Positions 13,161 to 25,523 of a DNA stretch of 64,000 nt are shown piece by piece. Under the pieces are notes generated by a model. That model did no database searches. It was given only the letters and a program-made list of their open reading frames with translations, and was not told the origin of the DNA. Source of the DNA: Datura wrightii (taxonomy: Eukaryota > Streptophyta > Magnoliopsida > Solanales > Solanaceae); the NCBI GenBank assembly GCA_035772735.1, contig JASDFA010000007.1, positions 84,467,501-84,531,500 of the forward strand. Reading direction: 5' to 3'. Both the position numbers and the translations under genes were made by a program. Position 1 is the first letter of the stretch. Every line of letters starts with the position of its first letter.

Positions 13161-13739
13161 CCTCCCCCATTTTCTTTTTATACTTCTTCTTAATTGATTC
13201 ATTATTTCTTGTTTCTTCTATTTTCAAGAATCAATGCCTTTCCCCTTTCTAATCTTCTAACTTTTTATAGTCTTCCGCTATCTGTGTCATTATCTCCCGG
13301 CCTTTATGTCCCTCTATCACCTCCAATCACCACTCCTGGCCTGCGGCTATATGAACTAATTAGCTGAACAACTCCCTCAAGATCCTATTCTTCCGGAACA
13401 ACCAGTGTACCACAGGAATGGGAGGGTCTGCCAATCTACAACCCCGGGTACTGCAAATGGGGGAAGAGGTGGAGGTCTATTTGTGTCATGACCCAAACAT
13501 AGGCCCGGATTGATACACGAGACAAGAAACCCGAGAGGCTCTAAGTCGACCCATATCATAATCATAGCATAACACTATCAGAATAACAACCAACAGAAAA
13601 CATAGCTGAGCAGAAACTAGCTGAAACAGTCAAATGTTAAAAATCAAAATAACAAGTATCATAAAAACTATGATACAAAGTTGAATTTGTCTATACAAGT
13701 CTGAAAGCCTCTACTACATTGATGAGTTGCTAGGACAAA

Positions 13740-13769
13740 CCCCCCCACCCCCCACCCCCACCCCCACCC
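13740..13769 (-). repeat. C-rich run (G-rich on minus strand), quadruplex-capable
   Basis: Thirty bases of C runs separated by single A. On the minus strand this gives five runs of at least three G with one-base loops, the usual pattern for a G-quadruplex. It lies in the 3' part of the family B LTR, on the strand that would be transcribed. Confidence 0.75.
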
Positions 13770-14310
13770 GCTAACTCCTAAAGTCTGAAAATTAAAACAT
13801 AAATGAAATAGAAAATGTAAACTGCGTCCTCGAGAGATGAGGACTCGATACAAGCAGGTGAGATCGGAATGGAGCGTATCTAACCACGCGGCTGATTCTG
13901 GAAACCTGAATCTATATCATGAAACACTATAGCACATAAACTATGCGGTCAGTACTCAAAATGTACTGAGTATGCGGGAAGCGTAAATAAACTAAACATG
14001 TAAGTATACAAGAGGAAAGTAAACTGAATGCATCATTGAACATATAACTGAGCTGAAATACAATGACCCTGTTTGAGATACACATATATGTATATATATA
14101 AAGCTTTTATTTGAAAACATTTTTTGAAGTATACTCAAACTGATGTGTAAAGGTCATGTGTTGTATATATGCTGAGAACTGAAGTTGTAACTGATATCAT
14201 ACACTATATAGAATATCTACTGATAACTGAGATTGAATTCTGCTAAATTTGATTTAAGCTGAAGTTTGAAACTATATGGAGCTAACGTGAACTGATAAAG
14301 TGGATTGTGT

Positions 14311-14715
14311 TAAGGGAGACATTCTCAGCTATGGAGTTTCCCTGAGTGACTAAGGGAGATGTTCTCTGCTATTGAGACTCCCTAACTGAACTAAGGGAAA
14401 CATTCTCTACTAATGAAAATCCCTGACTGAGCTAAGGGATACATTCTCTGCTAATGAGAATTCCTGACTGAGCTTAGGGAGACATTTTCTGCTATGGAGA
14501 ATCCCTGACTGAACTAAGGGAGACATTCTCTGCTAATGAGAATCCCTAACTGAGCTAAGGGAGACATTGTCTACTATGGAGAATCCCTGACTAAGCTAAG
14601 GGAGACATTCTCTGCTATGAAGAATCCCTTACTAGACTAAAGGAAACATCCTGACTGATTGAGGGAAGCATCCCGAGTGATTGAGGGAAACATTCTTGGC
14701 CATGGAGAATCCCGA
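14311..14715. repeat. 41-base tandem repeat in family B LTR
   Basis: About eight units of near 41 bases, each opening with TAAGGGAGACATTCTC and closing with GAGAATCCCTGACTGAGC-like sequence, then two degraded units. Within each unit AGGGA and TCCCT, and TTCTC and GAGAA, are complementary around a short TGCTATG loop, so each unit can fold into a stem-loop. Units differ by scattered substitutions. Confidence 0.85.
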
Positions 14716-16539
14716 TGAGCTTTTACATGAGGTTCCAATCTGACATTCAATGGTATAGTCTAAGCTATTTCATCTAATCAAATATTTGAGTGTCCAACTA
14801 ATTACATCATGATGAATTCATATAAAATCTGATCAGGGCTACTTTCTACTATCAACGAGCCCAAAAGTCTAATAGGTCTTAATCATGCTTTGTTCGAAGT
14901 TCATAACATTTCAATCCCAGTTTCATTCATATATTCTATATTCATGAAGGCTCCATAGGGTCAAGTCATACTTTAAACATATACACCAAAATCATAGTGA
15001 AAACATGTACATACTTCATACTTATCAAAGCCCATAAGTTCTAATCTCATTCCAACACATATATTACAACATATGTTCTGTATTTGTAGGAACCCTTATG
15101 ATCGACTTATACTTTAAACATGGATTCAATTTCATGATAAGAGAATATGAATAATTAATGAAGTACCATTTGAAATTCTAGGATAACTCATGGTGAAAAT
15201 TCTATAATCATGCTACTCCATGTCATATATATAATTCAAGATCTTGAAAGTAATTTTGTAAGCATATATGGATATTAATCATGATGGGTCTTAGAATTCA
15301 TAGGAGGCATATGAGAATTCATCCATAAATCAAATCCTAGAACATGTTTTTTCTAGAAAATCATGAAATTTGAATTTTAGTATCAAAAATTGGGACACAA
15401 GGATGGAAGGACATCCTTGTTGAAGTCCCACATAGCTGATTAGAAGGAATCCCCCACTTGAACTTGAACCTTGAAGCCCTTGAAGAAGCCCTAGGTGATC
15501 CTTGAGTCTTGAGAGAGGGGAGGAAGAAGAGGTTGAGAGTGTTTTTTGATGGAATGAGGGTTTAGGCTAGGAGGAACACTTTAAAATATCCCATATGGTA
15601 CTTAAAACAACGTAGTTTAGGAGTTAGAAGCATAGAATTTTATGAAAACACCCCTAGAAATTCACAGGAAAAGTCCATACTGCTAGTCCCCACAAGGCAC
15701 TCCACGAGTCGTAGGGTTAACAACGACTCGTGGTGCCAAGTCGTGGAGTGCACTGGAAATTTTTCTCAAAAATTCCTCGAACTGCCAATGACTGACTTCA
15801 TGAGTCGTTCGTTGACTTAATGACTCATGACTCCTTCCGTTATCACAGAAGCCCAAAAATCCTGCTCTTTATCCCACAACTAACACGACAAGTCATTGCT
15901 TGATACGACGACTCGCCTGTCCTCTCGTTGTCACCACTGCCTGGGACCCTTTTGAATTCCGGCATTCATCCAATGACTGACATAATGAGTTATTTCCTGT
16001 CTAATGAATCATCAGGTCATCCGTTGTCACTGAACCACACGTGCACCTCTTGACTGCTTGTTACGAGTCAGACCACGACTTATTGGGTCACCTAACGAGT
16101 CGTACCATGACTTATTTTGAGGTGAACTTTCCACTTTCCTTCTGAATTTTTTTTAAGTCTGGGGTCTGTTCTTAGAAACTTTCAGGCTGTTACAATCTGC
16201 CACTACTCTAGCTAGGGCTGGAGGAACTGTAATACCTCGAGTGGGAGTCTCACTCTGAGCCTCTAACCCGACTTCCTTATTCACTAGAGGGTGACTCGTA
16301 CCCTCTCCTGTGGCTATACCAATCAACCTCATAGTAATCTTCCTCATCACAGCCATACTCTAACATGATTTAGATATCACAATACTTATGACCTCACTCT
16401 ATAGTATGAACTATTAGTGAAAGAAGTTAAAGAACTCCTAAATGTCTTATAGCCTCCTGCTTATAAGTATGGTGCACAACACACCCATATGCAAGACTCT
16501 ACTAGACATGGCTTTGTAGACTCCCTAAGACGTGACTTT

Positions 16540-16551
16540 GCTTTGATACCA
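16540..16551 (-). other. Primer-binding site, initiator tRNA-Met type (one mismatch)
   Basis: GCTTTGATACCA on plus reads TGGTATCAAAGC on minus, one base from the TGGTATCAGAGC complement of the initiator tRNA-Met 3' end. It lies four bases inside the LTR end at 16556. It marks the 5' end of the family C element, minus strand. Confidence 0.7.
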
Positions 16552-16555
16552 AGTC

Positions 16556-16960
16556 TGTCATGCCCCTAAACTAGGGTAGGGCATAACTAGCACTCAATTC
16601 GTGATTGATCGAGAAACCAGCAATATAATGTCTGTAATTTTAACACTAAGGCCAACCAAGCCACTTGTCCCAACCAACCAAGATAAATACTGAACCCATA
16701 AGGTCTCAATAATAACGAATAAGCAACTTGGAAAGTCAACAAGGCTACAGTAGAGCTAAACAGAGTAATGGAAAGTTGACATGACTACACAACCAAAAAA
16801 AACTACAAAAACTAGTCCATATCAACCTCTAAAGAGTACAGAAATGAAAATGCATGGGACACTTTCTGTTAACTCTGGCTAAATAAAGGTAGTCAGGTGT
16901 CGTAGTGCTAGTTCTCGATGATGGATTACTTAGGCGACTTTCTTAAGATCACCATCCTAC
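16556..16960 (-). mobile_element. 3' part of a family C 5' LTR (truncated)
   Basis: Begins TGTCATGCCCCTAAAC on plus, right next to the primer-binding site, so it is the end of a minus-strand 5' LTR. It resembles the ends of families A and B ('gggcataactagcactc', compare 'tgattggcactc' near 22720), but it stops being LTR-like around 16950 where Tat-like sequence begins. The right edge is approximate. Confidence 0.5.
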
Positions 16961-18292
16961 TTTGTTGAGTCCTCTTAGGATAAATAAATTATTTTTGACT
17001 CAAATGATGGTGGCAATTTAGCTATTTTCATAGTTGAGCTATTTTTTAAAACAGTGCCCCCCCTCAAAAATTTTATTGTAGCTATTTAACATTGAGTTGT
17101 ATATCTCCATTTGTGACATGAATTTGTTGGCAATGTGTTCCTAATTGAGAGTGATGTGTTAGTAATTTTTATATCTATATTCCAATGTGTGGGAAAGGAA
17201 AGTTGCTTGTTCACTTGATTTGATCATACTCTAGAACTTACCTTGATACTTGTGCCTGAATGTAGGATTGATTATGGGTTGCAGAGATGAACTTCGGCCT
17301 TTTTTGTGCTTCACAAGACATATATTCCTAAAGACCTACCAAATGATTCATGAATCCCTTGTCTCCCTCTTTGAGCCTATTACCTTTCTCTTGATCAGTC
17401 GCAATGAAAGCCAAAGCCATTTTCAAGTTGACCCTATTTTGAACCTATCCTCCTTGATACTTGAAAAGTAATGAAAAATAAGTCAAAAGTTGTAATTTAG
17501 GGGTGATAAGGAGAGGAAGAAAGAAATAGGCCAAAAAGATGTTGTTTGAGCACATTCCAAGGTGTGATTGAGCAATGAGCTAAAAAGAGAAAAAAGAGAA
17601 GAAAGCAAATGAGAAAAAAATAAAATGAAGTTTAAGCTCATAAAAATACTTTAGGGTGTGAAAAATGCCAACAACCAAAGAAGAGGTGAAAAGAAGGGAT
17701 CAAAAAGGTAAAAATGTTGTCGAAACGTGACGAAGTAATCAAGGATGGTAAATGAGTCATGAAAATCATAAATTATAACCTACCAGCTTTATAACCTTCA
17801 TGACAAGCTTAGAAAAGTCCTTATGTAATCTTAACTCGAATACTTGAAAAGAAAGGCACTTGAGTAAATGGGCAAGCATATGATAGTTGTGAGCTATCTT
17901 GTGATGTTCTTTGTAAAAGTTGAGTGCATTTCTCTTCTCTCTTTGTCTTGTGTGTCCTTGTGGTGTGTGTTGTCATCATGTCAGAAAAAAGACATTTTTC
18001 TTAGTCTAATAGTAAGGATATGTGGATTTGAATGGCTGGCATGTTTCCGTTCTCTAATTTGGACATATGCATACTGAGATGAATGGAGGTTGCATGCTTA
18101 GTTTAAATGGTTGTGAGAAAATTGTGTTTTGATGGATAGAGGGGGTAGTTGGATTGAATTTTCTGTGTTGATATCTATTGTTGAAAACCACCCTAGTCAT
18201 GATAATTTGTGAGTCTGGGACATTACTTAGGTATAGGATAGTTTTTTCCTTGGTTTGCTTGAAAACAATCAAATGCTTTAAGTTGGGGGTGC
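16961..18292 (+). mobile_element. Tat-like element: 3' non-coding internal region
   Basis: AT- and purine-rich sequence without a credible ORF. It ends in AAGTTGGGGGTGC, a polypurine tract directly before the LTR start TGATATGTTGAGG at 18293. A purine-rich block at about 17500-17720 resembles the pyrimidine-rich block of the inverted Tat copy near 33360-33660. Tat/Ogre-type elements are known for long 3' non-coding regions. Small ORFs (17250-17471, 17868-18077) lack recognisable domains. Confidence 0.5.
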
Positions 18293-19670
18293 TGATATGT
18301 TGAGGATTAGTGACACATCTTTGCTTCTTTTAATAGCATTTTACATGTCTTTTAGAGTGAATTACGTAGAAACTAACCTCATTGTGCTATGTTTCAAGAT
18401 CCAAAGACGTTGCAAGAAGAAAGGAGTTAAGGCTAGAAAATTGCTCAATAGACGAGGCAATAGACCGACTGTCTATCTAAAGCACAGTCCATCCCATCCC
18501 AGCTGCAAATCCCAAAAACCCAAAAAATTGGATCCTTAAAGTATGGTTGAAAGGAAAGGCTGTCTTGCGTCTGATGATTTGATCAAAGTTTGGCATAATG
18601 GGATTTCTAAAGTGCGGAGTGAAGTATGGGTCATCTTTTCAAAGGACGGTCTATCTCTCAAAGGATGGTAGGTCAATGAACAGTAGAAAAAATGTAAAGG
18701 ACAGTCCATCCCTGCACGCCTGGCACTCCGATGTTCAAATTTAATGGGCTTTTTGGGGAATAATATAAATACATTTTTCTTGTAATTTTTCAAGAGTTTT
18801 TATATTCCTTAGTTCATAGCTAGTATAGAGAGTAGAACTTAACTAATGTTAGCCCTAGTTTCAAGTAGATTGTAGATCTAGTTTTTTTAATTGAAGATTA
18901 TCACCTATCAAGTGAAGATTTCAACTTCTTTTGGTAAAAATGTCTTATTACTTTACTATTCTTCTTATTCTATCCATGGGTAACTAAACCCAGATGTAGG
19001 GTTGTGAACTAATGGGTTATGATTCCTAATGACCCCAATTTGTTAAAATTGAGTTTGGGCTTATGAACATTTGATTGATTTTTTTTTGTAACTTGGGATT
19101 GGTGATGAGAATAATCTAACCTTGCCTAATTACCCTTATGAGGTTTGAAAGAGAAAATTTGGGTTGGGTTAGCATCAATCAATAATGACTCAAGGCATAA
19201 CCCTTGTTAAATGGGTTCTCCTAGACATAGGTTGAATTCCAAATTGGCAAACATGCAATTGGATAGAAGTGATTTCTCTTCACTTTGACAAAATTGAAGT
19301 ATATTGACACCTATGGTGCTACTGAAAAATACCTATGGGTTGCCTGAGTAAATTGCTCCCATATTCAGCCTTAGCCCTCTCTCAATTCTTTCATATTCGA
19401 TTATTTAGGGGGATTGACCCAGTATTGGGGTGACTTCCCTAGAATTATCTCTAATTGCTTCCAACCCTAGCTTAGCACAATTTTTAGTCATAGTTATTCT
19501 ATTACTCTCAATCTGAATAGATTCTAATCTTGCAATACTTTGTTGTTTAGCACTAGATAGTATAGGCTTCGAGTAGTCTCTATGGATTCAACCCTAACTC
19601 CTTGCTGGGTTTTATATTTGCATTGATCGTTTACAGTACACTATATTGGGAGTGGGTTTGAATGACATCA
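18293..19670 (+). mobile_element. Tat-like LTR
   Basis: Starts TGATATGTTGAGG after the polypurine tract and ends GGGTTTGAATGACATCA. Its middle and end have the layout typical of Tat-group LTRs in dicots ('gttttatatttgcattgatc', then 'gggagtgggtttga'), and it parallels the inverted copy at 31302-32702. It follows internal sequence on the left, so it is a 3' LTR. It lands in the minus-strand gag of the next element. Confidence 0.6.
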
Positions 19671-20345
19671 GTGATTCTTCCCACATTTCTTAAAAGTTGG
19701 GCAACCTGGTGGAGCAGATGACGTAGTGGTTGGGGAACGACCTCTACCATCATCTTGTTTGACTAATGAGAAATCTTTGAATTTATGACCGGGCTTACCA
19801 CACTAGAAGTAAGCATCTGAACCCACCATGCACCTTCCTAGGTGGTTCCTTCCACATCCCTTGCAAATTGGAAATGTAAGTTCCCTGGATCTTCTCCCCT
19901 GAATCTTAGAGCCTAATGCTCTACCCATTTGATCCGCTCTGGATTCAAGAAGTGGAACACTTGCTGACAAAGGTTCTGAAGCTAATGAAGCTAATGACCT
20001 TGGTTGGAGTTGCGAGTGATTCCCACCACCTGAACTTCGCTGGAAAAACTCAAAGTTGTCTGTTATGGCTCTCTTATTCTCCCTTTCTCTTCCCTTAAAT
20101 TTCTCTTTTTCCTTTGAACCATGGAACTTAGATGGGCTCTTCATAGTGAAGTCTCAAACACCAGTAGCTACCGCCTCTCCATTAGATTTTGCAGGTGCGA
20201 TTACATGTCGATTAATCTAAGTGGCCATGGCTTGTACTAACATTATAAAGGGAGCACCTAGCTCCACCTCAGTAACTTGCCCACTCAAGGGGCCTACTAT
20301 AGTTAGTGGGGCTGGTTGATTTCCGTTGGCTATTCTAGGAGACAT
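19671..20345 (-). pseudogene. Truncated family B gag with zinc-knuckle region
   Basis: Minus-strand reading starts near 20345 with MSPRIANGNQPAPLTIVGPL and runs through a frame with breaks to a Lys/Arg/Ser-rich segment and a knuckle-like region: CKGCGRNHLGRC, a stop at 19803, then CGKPGHK. Gag packages the RNA and the CCHC knuckle binds nucleic acid. Most of the Gag core is missing between the N-terminus and the knuckle. The C-terminal end is cut by the Tat LTR at 19670. The 5' leader (20346-20480) resembles the gag leaders at about 29950-30096 and 47700-47850. Confidence 0.7.
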
Positions 20346-20489
20346 TCTCTACGAACGCGTATAGCATGATTTAGAAGAGTAAGAGATTTGGACTTTATCG
20401 CATGACATAAAACATGAAAGAAAGGAAGTTTTCCCAAAACTTCTCGCAACCTTTTCCTCACAAGTCAACACCACTGAGAATCTATACAA

Positions 20490-22406
20490 AAATTTCTGAA
20501 AAGCCTCTAACCATAAGAGGAGCTGCTGGGACAAGCCCCTAACTAGATCAGCTAAGTCTAAAACTGAAAGACGTAAAAGCAAAACATAAGGCTAAACTGG
20601 TGTCCTCAGATGATGAGGACTCACCCAAAGTTAAAACTAAACAGAACTGAGGAAATAGCAAATCTAATGACGGGGATAAGACTGATCACTCGAACCTATA
20701 TCATGAGATGGTATAGCATGAAAGTGCGCGATCAATACTTAGAATGTACCAAGTATATAGGATAAGTAAAACATAATAGTAAAATCGTAAACTGAAATCA
20801 TGAGTATGAGATAGTCTAGAACATGAGGTTCTGATCATGAACTGAATATAATGGCTTAAGGTTTCCAAACTGAATCATAAAACTAGACATGACTGAAATC
20901 ATAATGTAAAATCTCATAAAGTGTATATTGAGCCATAATATCATAAGTCGTAATATCATGAAGCATAAATATGAACATATGTAGAAAATCTTGAAATAGT
21001 GGGAGATTCTAGTAACTGACATACTCTAAGTGAGCATACATGGAGCCCAACTTATAACCCTAGTTGAGAGTTGTGTCCATACCTTGCCAAGGGTGAGTGA
21101 ACCATGAAGGTGTGATATCACTCATGAGACTATTTCAGGTATCAAAGAAACTCTCAAGGAGGACCCCATTATGGCTAAGGTGGCATGTAGTTAGACCTGG
21201 GTGCGTTGGAATCTCGGCCTACTCAGTGTTAAATACTACTCCTAAAATATACATAGTGCTCATATCATAATCATGAAACATAGTTTGTTTTTCATGGGCC
21301 AGTCAGAAATGAAATTCATAAATTGCTTAACATACTTGAACTAGCTATGAAAATAATGCTGAAGATTCATCCATAATATATAAGGTTGAGATTCATGAAA
21401 TTCATACATAATTGAGTAAATAATCAAAACTTGAAAATATATATTCACAAGAGTTTTTCATAAAAATTTTGTAATTATAATTATAAAACATAGATAGAAT
21501 GATGAGAGAATCAATTTCATAAGAGATTACTAAGTTTTTTACAAAAAGGGTCTAACCCTAAATTCATGAAAATCATAGTTGGAGGCTTGAAGGAATTGAA
21601 ATCATGTAATTGAGCTTGGTATTGGGAATGAGGATGGAAGAAATCCCTCATTCATGACCCCATATACCTGGGCTTTGATGAAATATTGCTTAGACTTGAG
21701 ACCCAAGAGAATTGAGAAGAAGAAGAACCTTAATTTCTTGGGAGCCTTGAGAGGATGAATCTTTAATCTATGGTGTTTTAAAGGAATAAGTGTTTAGGTT
21801 AATTTAACCCTTAAATACTCCTCTTAAGAAACCCAAAACAATCTCATTTTAGAGTTAAAAGAATAGGAAATTACAAAACTACCCCTAAAATTTCGCACTT
21901 AAAACTACCTGTCCAGTGACCACGGCTCGTGGTGGCCAGTTGTGGTCACTGGAGCCATGTTGGTTGGCATCTGGATCTCTTCCTACGAATGGATTGTACA
22001 ATCTATACCATAATACTATGATCCGCTACAAGCTGCTCATACATTCCCATCCATACTGGTCATTCTTAGAACCTCATCCTACGGAAGGCCTACCATGACC
22101 CGTACCAATATAGTATGGTTCGTAGGTTCTCTCATTGTACCTAGACTATTTTTGGTTACTCTTTGAACCTCTTACCATGGACACTCACCAAAACTAGTAC
22201 CACCATACCACGAGTCATACCATGGCTCGTGGTTACTGAAAAACTTCTGAACATTCTATGAATCTCTTGGTATGACCACTTACTACGGAAAATACTTACA
22301 TAGCACGACTAGTGGTATGGTCCATCCTAAGGAAAAAGTTTAGGTTTTCTATTGGTTTCAACTCCAATTCTAGAGTCTTATCTTAGAGATTTTTTGGGGT
22401 ATAACA
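20490..22406 (-). mobile_element. Family B LTR, minus orientation, lacking its extreme 3' end
   Basis: Minus reading starts TGTTATACCCCAAAAAATC at 22406 and carries the family B blocks ('gatgaggactcac', 'gtaccaagtatatagg' and others on plus). Near 20490 it passes straight into gag leader at a shared 'cttttcagaaa'-like motif, without the usual LTR end and primer-binding site. A deletion through short homology is likely. The right end lies within the gag start of the next minus element (22406-22688), so this element was inserted there. Confidence 0.6.
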
Positions 22407-22688
22407 TGCATCTTGTTCTGTAGAGGCATGTTAGCTGTGTTCCTCTAACCGACAGTGCATTTCGGAGGCATGATCTGTAACACGAGAATACATGAGTAAG
22501 GAGGAAGTCTTTATAGAGTTAAACTTTATCATAGGATCTAAAGTATGAAAGAAGGGAAATATTTTCTGATGCTTCACAGTATTCCTATTATAGATGTGGC
22601 ATGCTTCACATCCATAAGAAGAACACTACTAGATGTGACTTTAGAGACACCCTAGGACTCTTTGAACCTAAAGCTCTGATACCAAGTT
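22407..22688 (-). pseudogene. Gag start and leader of a minus-strand gypsy element, with primer-binding site
   Basis: From the primer-binding site at 22673-22684 (exact GCTCTGATACCA on plus) the minus strand gives a leader and then a short Gag start (MPPKCTVG, stop, RNTANMPLQ) that is cut by the LTR ending at 22406. The position, just inside an LTR end at 22689, is normal for a retroelement 5' region. Only about 20 codons survive. Confidence 0.55.
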
Positions 22689-25145
22689 TGTCACGCTCTG
22701 AGCCTACACCCAGATGATGATTGGCACTCAAACCACTTTTGTGATCCAAGCGAACCCCTGGCTTGGCTTTCAATCAGTTTAGATCCCAACAAAACATAGC
22801 AGAAGTAATAACTGTATGGGCTCAATAAAATAAATTAAGATTTATTAATTGAAATCAAAATCAATATTATAAAGTACGTTATTAACTCAACTCTAACTCT
22901 ATCTATGAAGCCTTTATAATTGATGAATAGGTGACAATACAAACCTCCCATGGCTACCTCAAGCTCTGTAAATTAAAATGACTCAATAACTGGGACTCTC
23001 CAAAAGTAGGAGACCTCACCAATAGCAAAATGATAGTAACTTCCTAGTGTTACATTTGTTGTTGATCCTGTCTGCCTGAATCTGCATCATAATAAGATGC
23101 AGCGCCAAATGGCATCAGTACATGGAATGTATAATATGTAATAAGGTTGATTGAAACAATATTTAAGTAACTTGAAAGAATAAACTGACTAATGAGTTGA
23201 TAATTTACCAACTCATTTGTCTCTTAAGTATGAGTTATTTCTTTGTTTTAACACGATTTAGAAAGATTTTATATATTTTCTCTTTTTTTGTGCAGGCATT
23301 TGATTGAAACTAAGAAGATGAAAGAATTGAACTGAAAGCAATCTAGTGGAAGGAAAAAAATAAGGGCATATACGCCACACATCTGCATTTGCGTTTAGCA
23401 GGTGATACACAAAATAGTATAACTGAAACTAAAGCTCCGAATGATACATAAAACATGATATGATCAATGTGTAAAATAGTTATGCAATAAAACTATGCAC
23501 CAAAGAAATCTCAAAAAAATACATGAAGAAATGCATAACTTTACCTGGGGAGCTTCCCATAACCGACACCATCATGAATGAGCATATGATGCCCAACTAT
23601 CTCGTTCAAGTTGGTAAAGCCACTCAAAACCTTGTTAGGGAAAAGAACGGTCACAATCTTGGATCCATAAAATCAAGTCCTTACCAAGGACTTATCTTTA
23701 AGGAGTCACCCGAACCAACGGCATGATCCTATCCTACGCTGGCTATGTAGTTCTTGGACTCTAGAGTTATCTGAAATCTTCACCTCACTCAGTACTAAAT
23801 AATCTTCCCAAAATATATGCTCATATCTAAGACATCTTAAAAATATCTTTTATTAAGCACTTTAGCTATATATATAATAGATGTTTAAGAATCTCATTGG
23901 AGCCTTTTGCTCAAAACGTTCTTTAGAACAAGAGAGACCTCATACTCCAAACATCTCTTGGAAAACTAGTGAGTTCTATGCTTAAAATCGTCTCACGAGT
24001 TTTAACATAAGACTTCACTTTAGCTTTGAAAATCATGCTGAAAATCATACTTTCTTCCTCAAAATCTCTTTATGTATACTCTCTTTAAAATAAGTTGAAC
24101 TTTATGAAAATAATGCATTTACTTCAAAACACAATGCTTTCAAAATAATTCTTTTCAAAATCATGACTTTATGCAATTGGGTTCATGGGATAAGAGCCAT
24201 GAACCAACCATCAATCAGTAATCAATCACAGAGTAATGATCAACAATCAAGAAAATGGGATCAAAATCAATAATCAAGAGATACAATAGATATAACTCAA
24301 TACGAAGAATTCAACAATGGCAACTCAATATATATAGATAGGGAAGAAGATAATTCAAGAGTCTAGTTGAAAATCCTAGTTTTAATCTCAATGAATTCTT
24401 GCATAGATTTAGGGAATAAGGATGGTCAGAAATTCTCACTTTAGTTAGCCTTACATACCTAAAAGTTCAAACTCAAACTCAAGCTTGAACAACCCTAATT
24501 TGGAGAAGATGACTTTCTAGTTTTCTTGATAAACTTGAGAGCTTAAGATCTTGAATTCATGTTGTAAGGGAAGGAATAGGAGTTATAGAATAATTAAACC
24601 CTTAATATACTCTTTAGGAATCTCAAAACATTATGTACTAGGAGATAAAAACAAGGGAATTTATTAATTTACCCTTAGGAACCAGTCTATGATTACTCTC
24701 GCCCAGCGTTGATGGATTGTACCATGAGTCATCATTTGTCACCACGACTCATGGTGACCTCTCATGGTCACTAAGGCCTTTTGGTGAATTTCTAGTCTTC
24801 AACTGATGAACAAATGAGATGGCTCATTGTTTGATGCCATAAGTCGTCCCATGACTCGTGGTCACTGAACCAACTTTGCTCACTTTCTGATTCTCATTGT
24901 CACTGATGGATATCACGACCCGCCGTTCCTTACCACGACCTGTTAACTTGTCACCAAGACTCTTCTCATAAGTTATTGTATTTGAATCATGAAAACCCAA
25001 AATGCTCACCACAAGTCTTACCACGACTCCTAGTTCTATCTAGCGAGTCATCCTAAGACTCGTTTTGTGATAAGTTATAGATTATTCTGCTGGTTTCTAC
25101 TTTAAGAATACGGTATAATCTTAGGGGCTTCTGAGAGTTGTTACA
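22689..25145 (-). mobile_element. Gypsy LTR, minus orientation, carrying a small Tat fragment
   Basis: On minus it runs from TGTAACAACTCTCAGAAG at 25145 to GAGCGTGACA at 22689, next to a perfect initiator-Met primer-binding site, so it is a 5' LTR. U3 sequence at about 24680-25080 is rich in ACGACTC/GAGTCGT-type copies like family B. Near 23190-23370 a short plus-strand piece ('tgagttgataatttaccaac', then 'tgcaggcatttgattgaa') matches the start of the Tat LTR at 32702 and looks like a small insertion. Confidence 0.6.
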
Positions 25146-25523
25146 CTTCATTATTAGGAACAGTACCTCCCAAATCTCCCATCTCATTTATGGCACTAGT
25201 TACGTTATGTATTTCCATTCTATAGTCTACACTTTTACCCATTTTTGGCGAAAGTCGCAAAAAATTGTTTTTTTCAATTCCTAACCAACTCCAAACTTCC
25301 TTAACATATTATGGCTCATGATTTACTCCTACAAACACTTAATATTCATCAAATATTTTCTATACCGGTTTCACCCACATAAATAGAATAGTTTAAATCT
25401 TAATACGGTGGTATAAGGTGTTACAAGTTACAAGGAAAACTCTGCAAAACTTTTGTAGGATTTCAAAGTCTACTAGTGTCCTCAGTCACCAATCCAAGAT
25501 AAATGATCTCAAGGGGGAGATAT
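25146..25523. other. Mixed retroelement debris, ending in a polypurine tract
   Basis: No gene. 25146-25430 looks like scrambled LTR sequence, with 'ggtataaggtgttaca' resembling a minus LTR start. 25440-25523 resembles the segment after pol in family A and B elements and ends in the polypurine tract AAGGGGGAGATAT at 25511-25523. Confidence 0.4.

Larger units (their letters stand above)
13484..16194 (-). mobile_element. Solo LTR of family B, inserted in family C gag
   Basis: On the minus strand it starts TGTAACAGCCTGAAAG at 16194 and ends GGGTCATGACA at 13484, the family B termini. There is no primer-binding site or coding region next to either end. Flanks are ATTTG (13479-13483) and ATCTG (16195-16199), a target duplication with one mismatch. 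It contains a C-rich run (13740-13769), a 41-base tandem array (14311-14715) and a U3 rich in ACGAGTC/GACTCGT copies. It is best read as a solo LTR left by recombination. The few ORFs inside (such as 13668-13853 minus) are meaningless. Confidence 0.75.
13265..16555 (-). pseudogene. Family C (gypsy) gag start, split by a solo LTR
   Basis: Reading on the minus strand from the primer-binding site near 16551, a leader is followed by ATG at 16356 and MAVMRKITMRLIGIATGEGT, continuing to ALARVVAD at about 16195. There a family B LTR interrupts it. On the far side, 13483 to about 13265 carries the proline-rich continuation (RPPPLPPFAVPG) and further degraded frames. The N-terminal tract resembles chromovirus gag leaders, but the Gag core is not preserved. 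This is a broken relic; the exact reading frame across the insertion is not certain. Confidence 0.45.

Noticed and set aside
14311..14715. Regular repeat array considered as CRISPR-like
   Set aside because: Units are contiguous without unique spacers, and this is a plant LTR.
18297..18793. Frames of 80 and 85 codons in the Tat LTR
   Set aside because: They overlap on opposite strands within an LTR and show no domain.
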